Of a stretch of 64,000 nucleotides of DNA, positions 34,937-47,000 are shown piece by piece. A program made the translations under genes and the position numbers. The notes beneath the pieces were generated by a model that had not been told where the DNA came from, did no database searches, and was given only the letters and a program-made list of their open reading frames with translations. The stretch spans positions 9,494,268 to 9,558,267 of the forward strand of contig OU342639.1 of the NCBI GenBank assembly GCA_910589415.1. The letters are read 5' to 3'. Each line of letters opens with the position of its first letter. The first letter of the stretch is position 1. This DNA comes from Malachius bipustulatus (lineage: Eukaryota; Arthropoda; Insecta; Coleoptera; Melyridae).

Positions 34937-36321
34937 TTTATAGTCTAATGTTACAGCAATCATTAACTGTGTGCAACTTGAACCAGGGACGTACAGTAGA
35001 TAGGGCTTTCCCTATTTTCACCCTTCCACCATTTTTACTCCACTGGATAAATTTTCATTTTCACTTATTTTTCCAAAACCTTAACATTTCTGCTACAAAA
35101 AGTGCATAAGGTCGGCTATATTATAAGGTTAGGTACAATTAAATGTATGTCCGGTAAGTACCTCCTAAGTTCTCGGTAGCATAAGAGGCAAGGTCAAAAT
35201 AAAAACCTAGTCTGTCTTAAAAAAAATCCTAAAGGGAGATACACAGCCCAAAATACAATGATTTATTTTTTTGGCTACAACTTTTGAACCGCCGACCCGT
35301 ATAATTGGATGAAATTTTATAGAGGCTATAAAGAGTGGATGTTTAACGTCGTCAGGGAAGTCAGGAACGGACTTTAGTACCACCAAAAATACTTTTTTTA
35401 ATTTTTGTTTTTACTACTTGGAACAACTGCTAATACCCACTGGGCACGTGTGGATTCTGGGTCTAAAGTGGCGGTAGATATAGTAAAAATTTTATACAAA
35501 GACGAAAATAAAAGTGTGAACTACGCATCTTGCAAACTTTAACTGTTCCGCCTTATCAGACTAAAAATTACATCAGTGGCGCGGCACACATAATACTAAA
35601 TATTTTAAATGATAAGTAAATATAAATAGATATTTCAAATAAATACGATGCAAGTTAACCCAGCATCACCACTGAGCATTTGCTTGTTCGATGAACGGCA
35701 GAGATACTCTTATCATTCTTATCTGCTGGATGGTTGTTTTTTTAACCTGGACATTGCTGATATTGAACGTTAAATGATTGTGCACTCGGAAGGCAGTAAC
35801 CAACATTTCTGCGCAGTAAGAACTTATTCGCCTCCATATAAAAATTGTATTCAAAAATATTCACAGCAGCTTTGCTCTGTTCATCAAATTCATTCACAGC
35901 TTTTGATTGGTCCACAAGCGGGAATTATGAATTGCTAGAGCTGATTGGACAAGAGCCGTGTTTTATGAACTATAATTCAATACCTAGGATTAATAACCTT
36001 CATAATTCATACATTAATCATGAAAAAAAATCTTTCCTGAAGAAAAATACAATTGGATGGATTTTGGACTCACAAAATGGAAAAATATTTACTTGTGTTG
36101 AAGGAAGCTTGAACAATACACATAATGATGCTCTAAGATTTTCTCTAAATCCATCAACTGGGACAGAAAAACGTTTATTAAAAAAAACTTCCTTTCAAAT
36201 CGACAAAATATAAATGAGGTTATAAATTTCTGTTAGATAGGTACACTTTTTATACACAAAAATTACAAAATTTACAAAAAATTAAGTGATACCAAGAGTT
36301 TTTCAACACCCTGTATACATA
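34937..36321. other. No gene recognised
   Basis: The plus-strand open frame 35845-36213 (122 codons, beginning MYSKIFTAALLCSSNSF) has low complexity and no domain I recognise; I do not call it a gene. Confidence 0.45.
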
Positions 36322-37203
36322 CAGTGTGACCCATTTGTTCTTGAAACACCCTGTAGAATCTTAATTTATGGTGCGATTTAAAAAAAAATTCTTTTAAATC
36401 ATAGAGCTTGATAAACTATATTTTGGGAGCAAAAAGCGTCTCATTCCTACAAAATCCAGGGCCTACTAGATCAGTGTTTACTTGTAAAATCTCAAAAATT
36501 CATATTAGCGATTTTTTTAGAAAAAAACTGGGCACGCCACGGGATTCACCAACCCTCAAAACGGTACTGTACCAAATTTTATTGGAAATGTCAGAGTAAA
36601 AAGGATCTTGTAGTTATTTTAAAAATTCATAATAATACTCCGAATTTTCATAAATTAGTTTGAAAAAGGTCAAAAGCTATCATAAGTAAAAATTAAAATT
36701 AAAAAAAAGTAAAAAAAAGTAAAAATAAAAATAAAAAAAAATAAAAAAAAATAAAAAAAATAAAAAAAAATAAATAAATAAAAAATTATAATTAAAAAAT
36801 TAAAGTACCTACATTATCACCAACTAGACGTACAATTTCTATTTTGTCTCTCTTGACCTTTTCGAATAAATTAATGAAAATTCGGAGTTCTATTATGAAT
36901 TTCTAAAATAACTGCAAGATCCTTATTACTCTGACATTTCCAATAAAATTTAGTACAGTACCGTTTTGAGGGCTGGTGAATCCAGTAGCGTGCACAGTTT
37001 TTTTCTAAAAAAATCGCTAATATGAATTTTTGAGATTTTACAAGTAAACACTGATCTAGTAGGCCTTGGATTTTGTTGGAATGAGACGCTTTTTGCTCCC
37101 AAAATATAGTTTATCAAGCTCTATGATTTAAAAGAAATTTCTTTAAAATCGCACCATAAATTAAGATTCTACAGGGTGTTTCAAGAACAAATGGGTCACA
37201 CTG
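36322..37203. mobile_element. Foldback MITE with arms of about 330 bp (CAGTGTGACCC ends, TA duplication)
   Basis: Starts CAGTGTGACCCATTTG and ends with the reverse complement. TA flanks each side (36320-36321, 37204-37205). The arms (36322-36650, 36880-37203) are almost perfectly complementary. The centre is an A-rich low-complexity tract (36690-36800). The ends and the TA duplication suggest mobilisation by a Tc1/mariner transposase. No ORF is present. Confidence 0.85.
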
Positions 37204-37478
37204 TATATAAAAGGGTGCAAGTTGAAAAATATACAAACAAAAATATTTCATATAATTTTTGTTGTAAAAAAATAAGAATTCAAAGCACAAATTACAACAT
37301 CAAATTATTAAAAGGTGAAGCCACGTTTATATTTTAATTTTCGTTTAATAAATAATTATAGTATAATTATTAGAAACATGAACTTTTCATGAGATATGTC
37401 ACAGCCTTCTGGAGAAATTGACGGTTTCATGTAAAGACTAGACGCTAGAACTACATGGAGTTGTAATAGTATACTATT

Positions 37479-37656
37479 GCAACGAGCTTATAATGAAGGC
37501 TATTAATACGTGAGTATGATGGTTAAGACACTCGCCTACGGCTCGTATCTTAACCATCATACTCACGTATTAATAGCCTTCATTATAAGCTCGCCTACGG
37601 CTCGTATCTTAACCATCATACTCACGTATTAATAGCCTTCATTATAAGCTCGTTGC
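37479..37656. repeat. Perfect 50-bp inverted repeat with duplicated right arm
   Basis: The left arm 37479-37528 (GCAACGAGCTTATAATGAAG...GGTTAAGA) is exactly complementary to 37607-37656. It is also complementary, over 46 bp, to 37548-37593. The right half is thus a tandem of 59-bp units separated by CCTACGGCTCGTA. Confidence 0.88.
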
Positions 37657-37659
37657 ATA

Positions 37660-38370
37660 ATATACTATTTATTGTATACTATTTATTGCGGACTAACAAT
37701 ATTGTAATAATTTCAGGTCAATTTTATAAAAACAACTCAAAACTATCGTGAAATCGAATTCATTGTTAGTAATGCAGTTGTGGTTGTTGAATTAAAATTG
37801 CAAAGACATTAAGAAACTGAATTTCCTGGTTTTGATTTTATCTCAGAAAATGATCAAGAACACATTATTGAATTTTAATTTTCTTTGAAGTGTAGACATT
37901 TCATGGGATGGTCAATTTAATCAGAACATTGCAACATATTACAATATTACATCACTACATTTTGAAACAATTTATAAACCTACAAACATTATTACATTTT
38001 GAAACAATAAACTTACAAACTAAAATTACTATCAGTTATCTATCAACAGTATTATCAATAATACTATCAACTACATTCAAATTTGTAACTATAAAAGAGA
38101 TGCATTACATCTTAAAATAAAATAAATCTATTTTCGGATTAATCTTTTAGGGGTCGAATCGTTTTATGCTCTTGTAGCATCACTTCACTGAGGAGCAGCA
38201 CCAATTTAGCGGCACTGTTCAGAGAACCAGACCCATTATCCGCTATCCGTAATAATTGTAAAAAACAGTCTTTTTTCCCTGATTAGGGAAACATATTACG
38301 AAACCGAGTGATCACAAATATTGAGTGCAACTTGTTATATAAAAGTCAAGTCCATCCAAAAAACTTAACT
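37660..38370. other. Intergenic / woc-type gene 3' flank
   Basis: AT-rich. Minus-strand sequence below 38371 is the probable 3' UTR of the MYM zinc-finger gene. No clear AATAAA was found in the expected position. Confidence 0.45.
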
Positions 38371-41300
38371 TTAACTAGTCAATAAAGCCACATTTATTTC
38401 TTTAACCATTTTGACTCGATGAAGCATTTTTTCCAAGGATTCACGTGGTAGAGGCATAGTTGAATACCATACAGGACTGTCTGGCACACAAGACCTTTCT
38501 GGTTGTAAATAGAAGACATCATTCCTTGTTTTCACACTTTCAGGACTGAAAATGGATAATAAATTATTTAATATAAACATTATAAAGACGATGTAGGGTA
38601 AAAATTATCAAACAATCAGATAGGTACTAAAACTAACTGCAACAATAAATGAGCACACAAGCGTAACTAAAATCACGCATTAGATATTTAGCGCTGTGGA
38701 GTGTTGGTCACTGTTTGTTATGTCTACAGCTTACAACTAGCAATAATTTTAGATGACAATACTACGAGTTGATGGTGTACTACACCATTGAATAAAATAT
38801 TCCATAGTAAAGAAGTTTTTTTGCAACCTCTGCTGTGTTCATGCCCTCCTGATAAGTCTGCAATATTTTGAGAGTGAAATTCAAATTGTAAATTTACTAT
38901 AATTTCTGTACTTACAGTGTATTTTGCAAATTACAGTGAGCAATAAATTAATTAGGGATGCAACGAATATTCGGCAACTATTCGGCGAACGTAATATTCG
39001 GCCATTTTGCCGAATATTCTATTCGGCTGAATATTTCTATTTGTCGCCGAATATCTCCGCCGAATATGTCTCAAGTTTTTATGAATAGAAATACCGAGAG
39101 AAATACCTACATATTTTTCAAGACATTTTAGGAAACTCCTAAATAATAATGGCTTGGATCTATTGTTATTGATCACAGTTAATCCCTTAACAATAGACTA
39201 GGTACCTATCTACCTGAATATTTTTAGGATTCTTTTTCAAGCATTGACCGAATATTTTACACTTTAATTACAGCATCTCCTATGTACCTATAATTTAGCG
39301 GGGGTTTGGTATCTTGAAAAATACTAATTTATACCTACACAATAATATTCCTATATTATCATCAATTGGGTATTAATTTTAGGGATTCTTCAGAGAAATT
39401 ATGAAATAAAAATCAGAGATAGAAGGCAGACTTCATGATTGTATAAAAATTTAAAAGAATTCCTGTTTTCAAGTGGGTCCTTTCAATTTGTAAACAAACC
39501 ACTTACTCAATGGTTAGGAGAAAGGCTAGTATATCGTAAAAGAAAAGGACAAAGTTCATATCTACCCATTTCACCAAAAGAGACAAACAACAATAATGGA
39601 AATATGGGATGACTTCATGAATCGGATTCCAGTGTTGACCTTAATGGGCTATAAATCAACAATAAATCAAACTTCTCCTTTTGAATTTTAGAAATTTCTT
39701 ATTCATTCTTGAAATCTAAAAAATTTAATAACATTGTTCCTCTTGTGTTTTATTATAGGGGGGAAATTAATGAACTTATAGAAATTGCTTACACTTTACC
39801 TACTTGCTTGAAATTTCAATGATAGGAACAGTAACAAAAAGATAAAGTACCCAGGTACCTACTTCTAAGAATAATTGATTATTTACTGAAAATTGAATAT
39901 TCCTCTGATACCCTGTTATTGTTTTGCCTAAACTCAGAGCTTCAATATGAAAATGAAACAGTCAATAAAGTCAATAAAAATCACCCAACAATAGGGCTGA
40001 AAGGGTTCCTTTCCGAGAATTTATTGTTTTATTAGGTACCTATACTGAAGTTTCAGAATAGTAGGCACTAAGTTCTCGGAAGTGGTCGTGACGTATAAGC
40101 GCTCAGTTGGAGCATTCAGTGGCGGACGCAAAATATCAAAATAGGTTCAGACAATAATGAATTTATTGAGAAATATAATTGTAAACTTCCAAATAATATA
40201 GCATATAGTAAATAATATAGCATATAGCAAAAATAAAAATAGCAAAGAAAATAGGAAAAAAATAGTACCTTAGTCATCGTCAGAAGAAAAATCGTCGGAT
40301 GATGGACAACTATCCCGATCACCGTTATCGTTCAAGTTGATAATTAATGGCTCAACCGAAACATCAACTATTGTGTCTAGATCCCACATTCTGTCTTCTT
40401 CTTTTGTAGTATGTCGGATGCAGTTTCTCCATGTTTCAGCCGTCACATCTCCTATTGCAGTAGCTAGCAGGCGTTTCACTTCATCCATCTTGAAGGTCAC
40501 GTTTTGTTTCGCCACTTGGTTTTTTATTTGAGCCCAAATAAGTTCTATAGGATTCAGTTCACAGTGGTAAGGAGGGAGGCGGTGTACAATGATGTTGCAC
40601 TCGCGAGCCAATTCGTCGACAGCATATCTCTTAAAATGAGGTATTTGTGCCCTTGCGATGTTTAATAGTTGCACTTTTAACATGTTGTCATCAAATGGTA
40701 TATTTCTTTGAGCCAGCCAGTTAATGATGTCACCTTTTCGCCATGCAGTTGTTGGCGATGGCTCCAATCGTCGACTATGGTAGGAAGCATTGTCCATTAC
40801 CACGACCGAATTTGGCTCAAGGCTTGGTAAAATTTTTAAAAACCAGCTTTCGAATTTTTCCGCATCCATTTCCTCATGGTAGTCACTAGTTTTCTTCGAT
40901 TCGAAAAGTAGCAATCCGTTTTCCAAAAAACCCGAATCACTACCTATGTGAGTTATTATGAGCCTCCGCCCCTTGCCCGCTGGCGCTTTTAGTCCTGTGG
41001 AAAAACCTTCAAAAAAAGCTTGTCGACGGCTTGTTATTTCCAAATCTTGCCAAATTTTCGAAACAGTATGACCTTGATTCAGCCAAGTTTCGTCTAAGAA
41101 ATATATTTTCTTCCCTTCACGACGATACTCTCGAATTTTTTGTAAATAATTTCTCCGCCACAAAATTATTTCTTCTCTTTCTATAAGAAGACTTTTTCTC
41201 TGCCTTTTCATATGCCTTATGTTCATTTGTCTTAATGTCCGCAATAAGACACGTCGCGATATTTTCGGCATTGCGTCATCCGAATTGATTTCGGCAGCGA

Positions 41301-44034
41301 TTGCTTTTAATGTTGGAATTTCATTTCGGAAAAAGAACGAATGAAATTTTCTCCGAACGGCGTATTTTATGTCATCATCAATGTCAATGCGTTTTCTCCC
41401 CCTTGTTTCAATATTTTCAGCTACCTTTTCTGTTCCGCCTTTGGACTCTTTGAAAGTTTTCAAGATTCGGTGTACACTCCTAGTTGACACTTTGGTTAAA
41501 TCACTACACAAAGCAACTACATCGTTTACCAACATACTTTGATTCCTTTCACGGAGTCCACAATACACGTTGTATATAATAGTTTTTTCTCCTGTAGATA
41601 AATTCGTACGACGACGTTTACTTTGGCTGCTCTCGCCTTCCATATTGCTCACAACTTTAAATTTAAACAGTATTTCACTTCGGCACTCAAAGAAGCTTGC
41701 TTCTTTCCCGTTTACACCACAGTGAGAACTGAGAAATAAGATTCAGACAGGAAATCTGATGAGCGACCCTTAAAGCAACCAAGCTATCCCCACTAATTAT
41801 GCACTTTATTGTCGACCGGGTATGGGTTTTTCCGGGATGGTGATTCCGTAAATTTCTTATAGTTAAACTTTTTCTGTATCCTGGAACTCAGTTCATTCCC
41901 AAAACAGGAATCATTATTGTATTATTATTTTACCAAATAATTAACTAATAACTAATTATTAACAAATTAGTAAGATATTGATTTTTTCTAGCTTGTATTT
42001 CTTAATTACTTCACAGATTGTCTATGAACAATATGAAATATTCAAAATTTTGTTGTTCCCGAGAGTCGAGAATCTTCTTCCCCCGGTAATATTAATTTTT
42101 CTTTTCTGACAACCAGAAAACAGAAAGAGAAAAATATACAAGTCCCGATCGACATCCAATAACAGCCCAAAACAAACAACTTTTCTTTTTGTTCAGGTTA
42201 TTCCACTGCCGCGAATTCTTTTTCATTCATTTTCATGCGTTTTTTAATTTTTGTGATGCTTCAATAATTCAGCAAATATAAACATAAAAATAAAATATTA
42301 AGGATTTAAAGGAGCGATAAATGTTATATTGCAGCCCCTCACGAAAATAGCATGAACGATACGCCACTGAATACGGAGCTGCCTTGGACGGACTGGCAGC
42401 ATGCTCGATATATATCCATCTTACTTTACCTTACTGCAAGTTGGACCTGCTTATCCTTTGTACTTGTTGACACTGCTGTAATGTTGCCATATATTATATT
42501 TTAAGGGACCGAACCTCATTGAAATTCTACATCTTTTGCTATTAAATATCGATGTTGTGAAATTATTATAGCAGAAAAATTACTCAACAAATAAAACACA
42601 GTATTTTTTATCCTACAACCATTTACCTGCATGTGAATGATAAAAATACAAAATGATAAAACACCAAGAATTAAAAGCTGGCAACAATGTGTTTACTTTA
42701 AGTCCGTAATATTTCTAAGAACTTAGTGCCTACTATTCTGAAACTTCAGTATAAAATCCAACCTATAAGCACATGAATGACTGAAACATGCATGTAAAAA
42801 ACTGGTTATGGACAAGTTGGACAACCCTCAAATAAAATAAAGAAAAAGAAGCCTCTTAGAGCTGGCACTGTGGACTCACCAGGAATTGAAAATTTCACAA
42901 AACCATAATATTCGGCCGGCCGAATATTCGGATTCGGCCGAATACTAATGGCCGAATATTCGTATTCGGTATTCGGCAAAAATCGGTATTCGTTGCATCC
43001 CTAAAATTAATTAATCAATTATCTATTCAAATCACTTATCTCTCAAACAAAGAACAATTTTCTATAAATTTGTCATGGCAGCGGTCTTTACTTGACAGTA
43101 ACATTCAATATAGTAAAAATAAAAACTGTGACCAATATTACATACCATTTAGATAAATAAAATTCATATAATTTTACTGGACAACGCAGGGGATTTTCTT
43201 CATTCTCTTGTTGTTCGTATACCTTCTTCTTTCTTGTATTATTTTCTGGAAAAAAAAATAAAACAATTAAAAAAAATCAAATTCATCATTAATGCAACAA
43301 CTTACGTAAAGCGCTTTGCGGTGGGTAAAACCTTAATAAAACATTTCGAGATCCTGGTGCTTTCGATGCGCCAGGTTGATTCGGATTTCTTTTCCAGTGT
43401 TTCATAATATGTGAAAAGGATAACTGCATGTGCTCGTCAACAGTCTTGAAAATAAGCATGAAGTTAGAGAAATTTTTAGTAAAAAATAAAATTATAAGGG
43501 TCTTACAGTGAGATTGAAATGTTTAGTATTGAAAAACATCAAAGTGCTTAATAGAACATGAGGTGAATGAGCCCCAAGTTGTTTACTTTCCCATAGGTGT
43601 TCCTCTTCAACCCTTGTCACTATATAATGTGAATCGTTATACAGCACAGAAAATTTTCTGGCAACTTCATCTAAACAATCAGTAAATTTCTCGTAATAGG
43701 GATCACAAAATATGTTATCTATGCGGCCATTTTCAAACAAGTACTGCTGAATACCTGTAAAAATTAAATATTTAATCAGTTTGCACTTTTTCACAATTTG
43801 ATTTCAGGTAGAGTTTTACTAACCCAAGCATAAATAGTATATTGTATCGGGGGCATATTCAGCACCATTTGGTTTTCGAACTTCTTTCACAAATAGGCAC
43901 AACGAATAATTCAACTCATCGGCAGTGAGTTGTAATATTTCAGTTTTGAATAATTTCAGACGTCTGGATGATTTTTCCAATTCAGAATTCTTGGTAGTCA
44001 CCCACTGTTTCCAAGCATTCACACCGAAAGTATA
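38371..44034 (-). CDS. woc: woc-type gene exons 11-15: C-terminal DUF3504-type domain
   Basis: Exons 44034-43824, 43754-43507, 43444-43306, 43245-43146 and 38545-38371. Diagnostic blocks are FGVNAWKQWV, DTIYYLCLGIQQYL (across a junction), HIMKHWKRN, NPLRCPVKLYEFYLSK and, completing it in the last exon, CPESVKTRNDVFYLQPER. The domain is shared by ZMYM2/3/4 and QRICH1 and is thought to derive from a tyrosine-recombinase-like ancestor. The final intron is 4.6 kb because of the nested hAT/Tc1-type insertion. Confidence 0.92.
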
Positions 44035-47000
44035 CTATAAAAATATTTATTTATATGAGTAGAGGTCAAACATGCCGGGCTTAATATCTATCCTAATCCG
44101 GTCTAGGAGTAGTAATAATTGTCCTATCAAGTCACAAACTTACTTTCAAACACATATTTGCATCCGGTTTCTCGACGGGTTCAGGCGGTGGGGGAGGCTG
44201 CTGAACGGGCTGCAACAATGATACCTCCTGTCCTCCTGCCCTTCTGCCGCGTTTGCTGGGTCCACCTTGAGCTCGTCCTCCTCTGCTGATACCACGTTTG
44301 CGCCCCCGAACTGGCTGCCTTTCCATCAGATGAATTTGCTCTGTGGGCTCTGTGCCATGCTCTTGAGGTTCTTGACCTTGGGGGGCTGTGATGGTATTAG
44401 CAGTAAGGGCACCTTCAAGGTCTACTGCGGGTTCTTCTAATTCAGTGGCCATCTTCAGAGCCATCTGGAGCATGTCATCACCAAAAGTATTGGTGGAGTC
44501 AACCGGTTCTGGGGTGAAATGACCATCGTCTGCTCCTGCAGAGAAAGAAACTCTAAACGTAAACAAATACACTGTTTCACTATCACTATGACACTTACCA
44601 GTTTCATCCATATCACTCTCAGAATCTGTGTTCTCTTCTTTTTTATCGTCGGCAACCATCTCGGCCATCATTAGTAATTCAGCTTCGTATGGGTCGCTTG
44701 GAATTTTCACTTGAATTTTCTAATATTGAAAAACATAAAATATTACAAACAAAGAAGCAGCCATAGTTCTCTTACTTACTTTTATCTCCTTCATGATTCC
44801 AGTAGATGAATTCCTGGTAGTTGGAATGAAAATTGGGATCGGTATCGGAAGAGGGAATGGTATAGGATAAACAACTGGCGTGGAATACATATTAAGAGGG
44901 GCAGGTACATAGATAGGAACAGGCACTGGAATCAGGATTTTGTCTTTCTCTCGCTTCTCTGTAAGGAAAATGATAAGTTTTCACCTTTTTTTACTACCAA
45001 ATTCCATCTCAGTAAACGTCAATAATCATCGTGAATTTTACCAACACTTTGTACCTTAAGCCAGTCAGTCACTGAACTATCAACCTATTTTTTTTCTTAC
45101 GTCAAAATAATACAGGGTGTATTGTAACGTCCGCATAATATTAGCACCACGTGATTCTACATCAAAAACAGAACATAAAGTTTTAATACCGTTTAGCTCT
45201 TAGACCTCAAATAACGAAGTTATCGACCATTGTAGTTTATTAAATTTGAAGTTTTTTAATACTCAAAAATATTGCTTAATATTATTAAAAAATTCTTAAG
45301 TAAGAAGTAATAAAATAGCCAAATTATCAAAAATTTTAGATTTTTTTTTGGTAAAAATGGTTTTAATTAACATTTCAAAACTAGGAATTATTTGATTTCC
45401 TGAGTTCCAATACTTCCAATCAATATTGCAACTGCGCGTTTTAATTGTTGAATAAAAAATTGAAAAAATTAAAAATTAAAAAAAAAATTGCAACATTGAC
45501 ACGTCGCAGCATGACATTTGTCTTGTTGCACCTTTTTTCGATTACATAGCAACGGCACACTATACCAGTGAGGTGACTTCACGTCTAATAAGTTATCTTA
45601 ATTTTTATACCAGCGCCAGTGTTGCAAAATTTAAGAACGTTAAATTGTCCATATCTTAAAATCTGTGTACATCAAGAAAAAACTGTTGAGGACTTTTTTG
45701 TTCTGTTTTTGATGTAGAATCGCGTGGTGCTAATATTATGCGGACGTTACAATACACCCTGTATAACGAGACCGCTCTGGAAAAATTCTATTCGTTTCGT
45801 AAAGAACTCCTAGTCCACCATTTAATTTGTTTACAATCTTTTTTTATGATGGTTATAAGGCAATAACACGTTCGCGACAATTCCAGTCACATGTCATATG
45901 ACATTGACAGACAGTCGTTAGTTCTATGAATTACTGGAGTGGTCTCGCCGAACAATCTGACATTTCCAGAATCCACGGCCGGTGCGCCGGTGTGAGTTCT
46001 GCAACCTACTAGAATGTGACTACTGATGCGTCGGGGGACTATATAAGGACCGCCGTATGGCTGCGTGCAGTAGTAGTATCCTGGGCGTGAAGCAGTGAAG
46101 ACTGAAGTATAGACAGAGCAGTAGTGAAGTGAAGTGTGCAGTAGGAAAGCCAGTAGTGACAGTATAGCGGATATAAAGAATAGACAAGTACAAGTAGTAG
46201 TGTAGTCAGCTGTGTGTGTTTTGATTATTTAGAATAATTATTAGAGGTTATAAGTACTTGTGGTGTTAAACAATAAAGGAATTTACAGACTTTGGTGGTA
46301 ATTTATTTATTGTGAGACCCGTAACAATAATTTAAAAGTTCACTTTATTACCTCTTATTTTCTTCTACATATTATAACGAACACCGCTCTGGAGAAATTC
46401 TAGTAATTACTTCTTTAACATTCTAGTACACCATTTGCTTGTTTGTTTACATTCTTTATACTGGATTAGTCAATGACACGTTCGCGACAGTTCGACGCAG
46501 GTCTGGAATGACGTGTTGACGGCCGACGGGATTTCTGCAATCTACGAGAGTCGATAATGAACCTACTAGAACGTACCTACTGATGCGTCGGGGGACTATA
46601 AAAGGACCACCGCGCGGCTGCGTGTTTAGTTTAGTTTGGACATTGAGTGAAGTGAAGACAGAGCAGTAACTAGTGGAAGCTGAACAGAACAGTAGTGAAG
46701 TGAAGTGTGAAGTAAGGGAGCCAGTAGTGACAGTTAGTACAAGTAGTAATCAGCTGTGTGTGTTTATTGATTAGAGGTTATAATTTGGTCAATAAAGTAA
46801 TTTGTAAGACTTTTAAGTGGTGGATATATTTATTGTGAGAAACCCGTAACAATATAAATATTTTTTTATTAAGTGGATCACAACCACTGTAAAATTTTAC
46901 TATGATCTAGCTTCACTTTCATTGTTCCACTTAAATTGACCTGATGTGAAAACTTGAATTACTATTGTTCATTAAATTGTATTTTTTTATGTTTGAAATT

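Larger units (their letters stand above)
38953..43003. mobile_element. Non-autonomous hAT element (host of the nested Tc1-type transposon)
   Basis: The ends begin TAGGGATGCAACGAATA on both strands (17-bp inverted repeat) with an exact 8-bp duplication, the hAT hallmark. Subterminal regions (38975-39070 and 42905-42990) are dense in ATTCGGC and its complement. Excluding the nested element its length is about 1.34 kb. No hAT transposase domain is readable in 39070-40040. It lies in the last intron of the woc-type gene. Confidence 0.9.

Noticed and set aside
35845..36213. Plus-strand frame of 122 codons
   Set aside because: Low-complexity Asn/Lys/Ser composition and no splice or family support; it is probably chance in AT-rich DNA.
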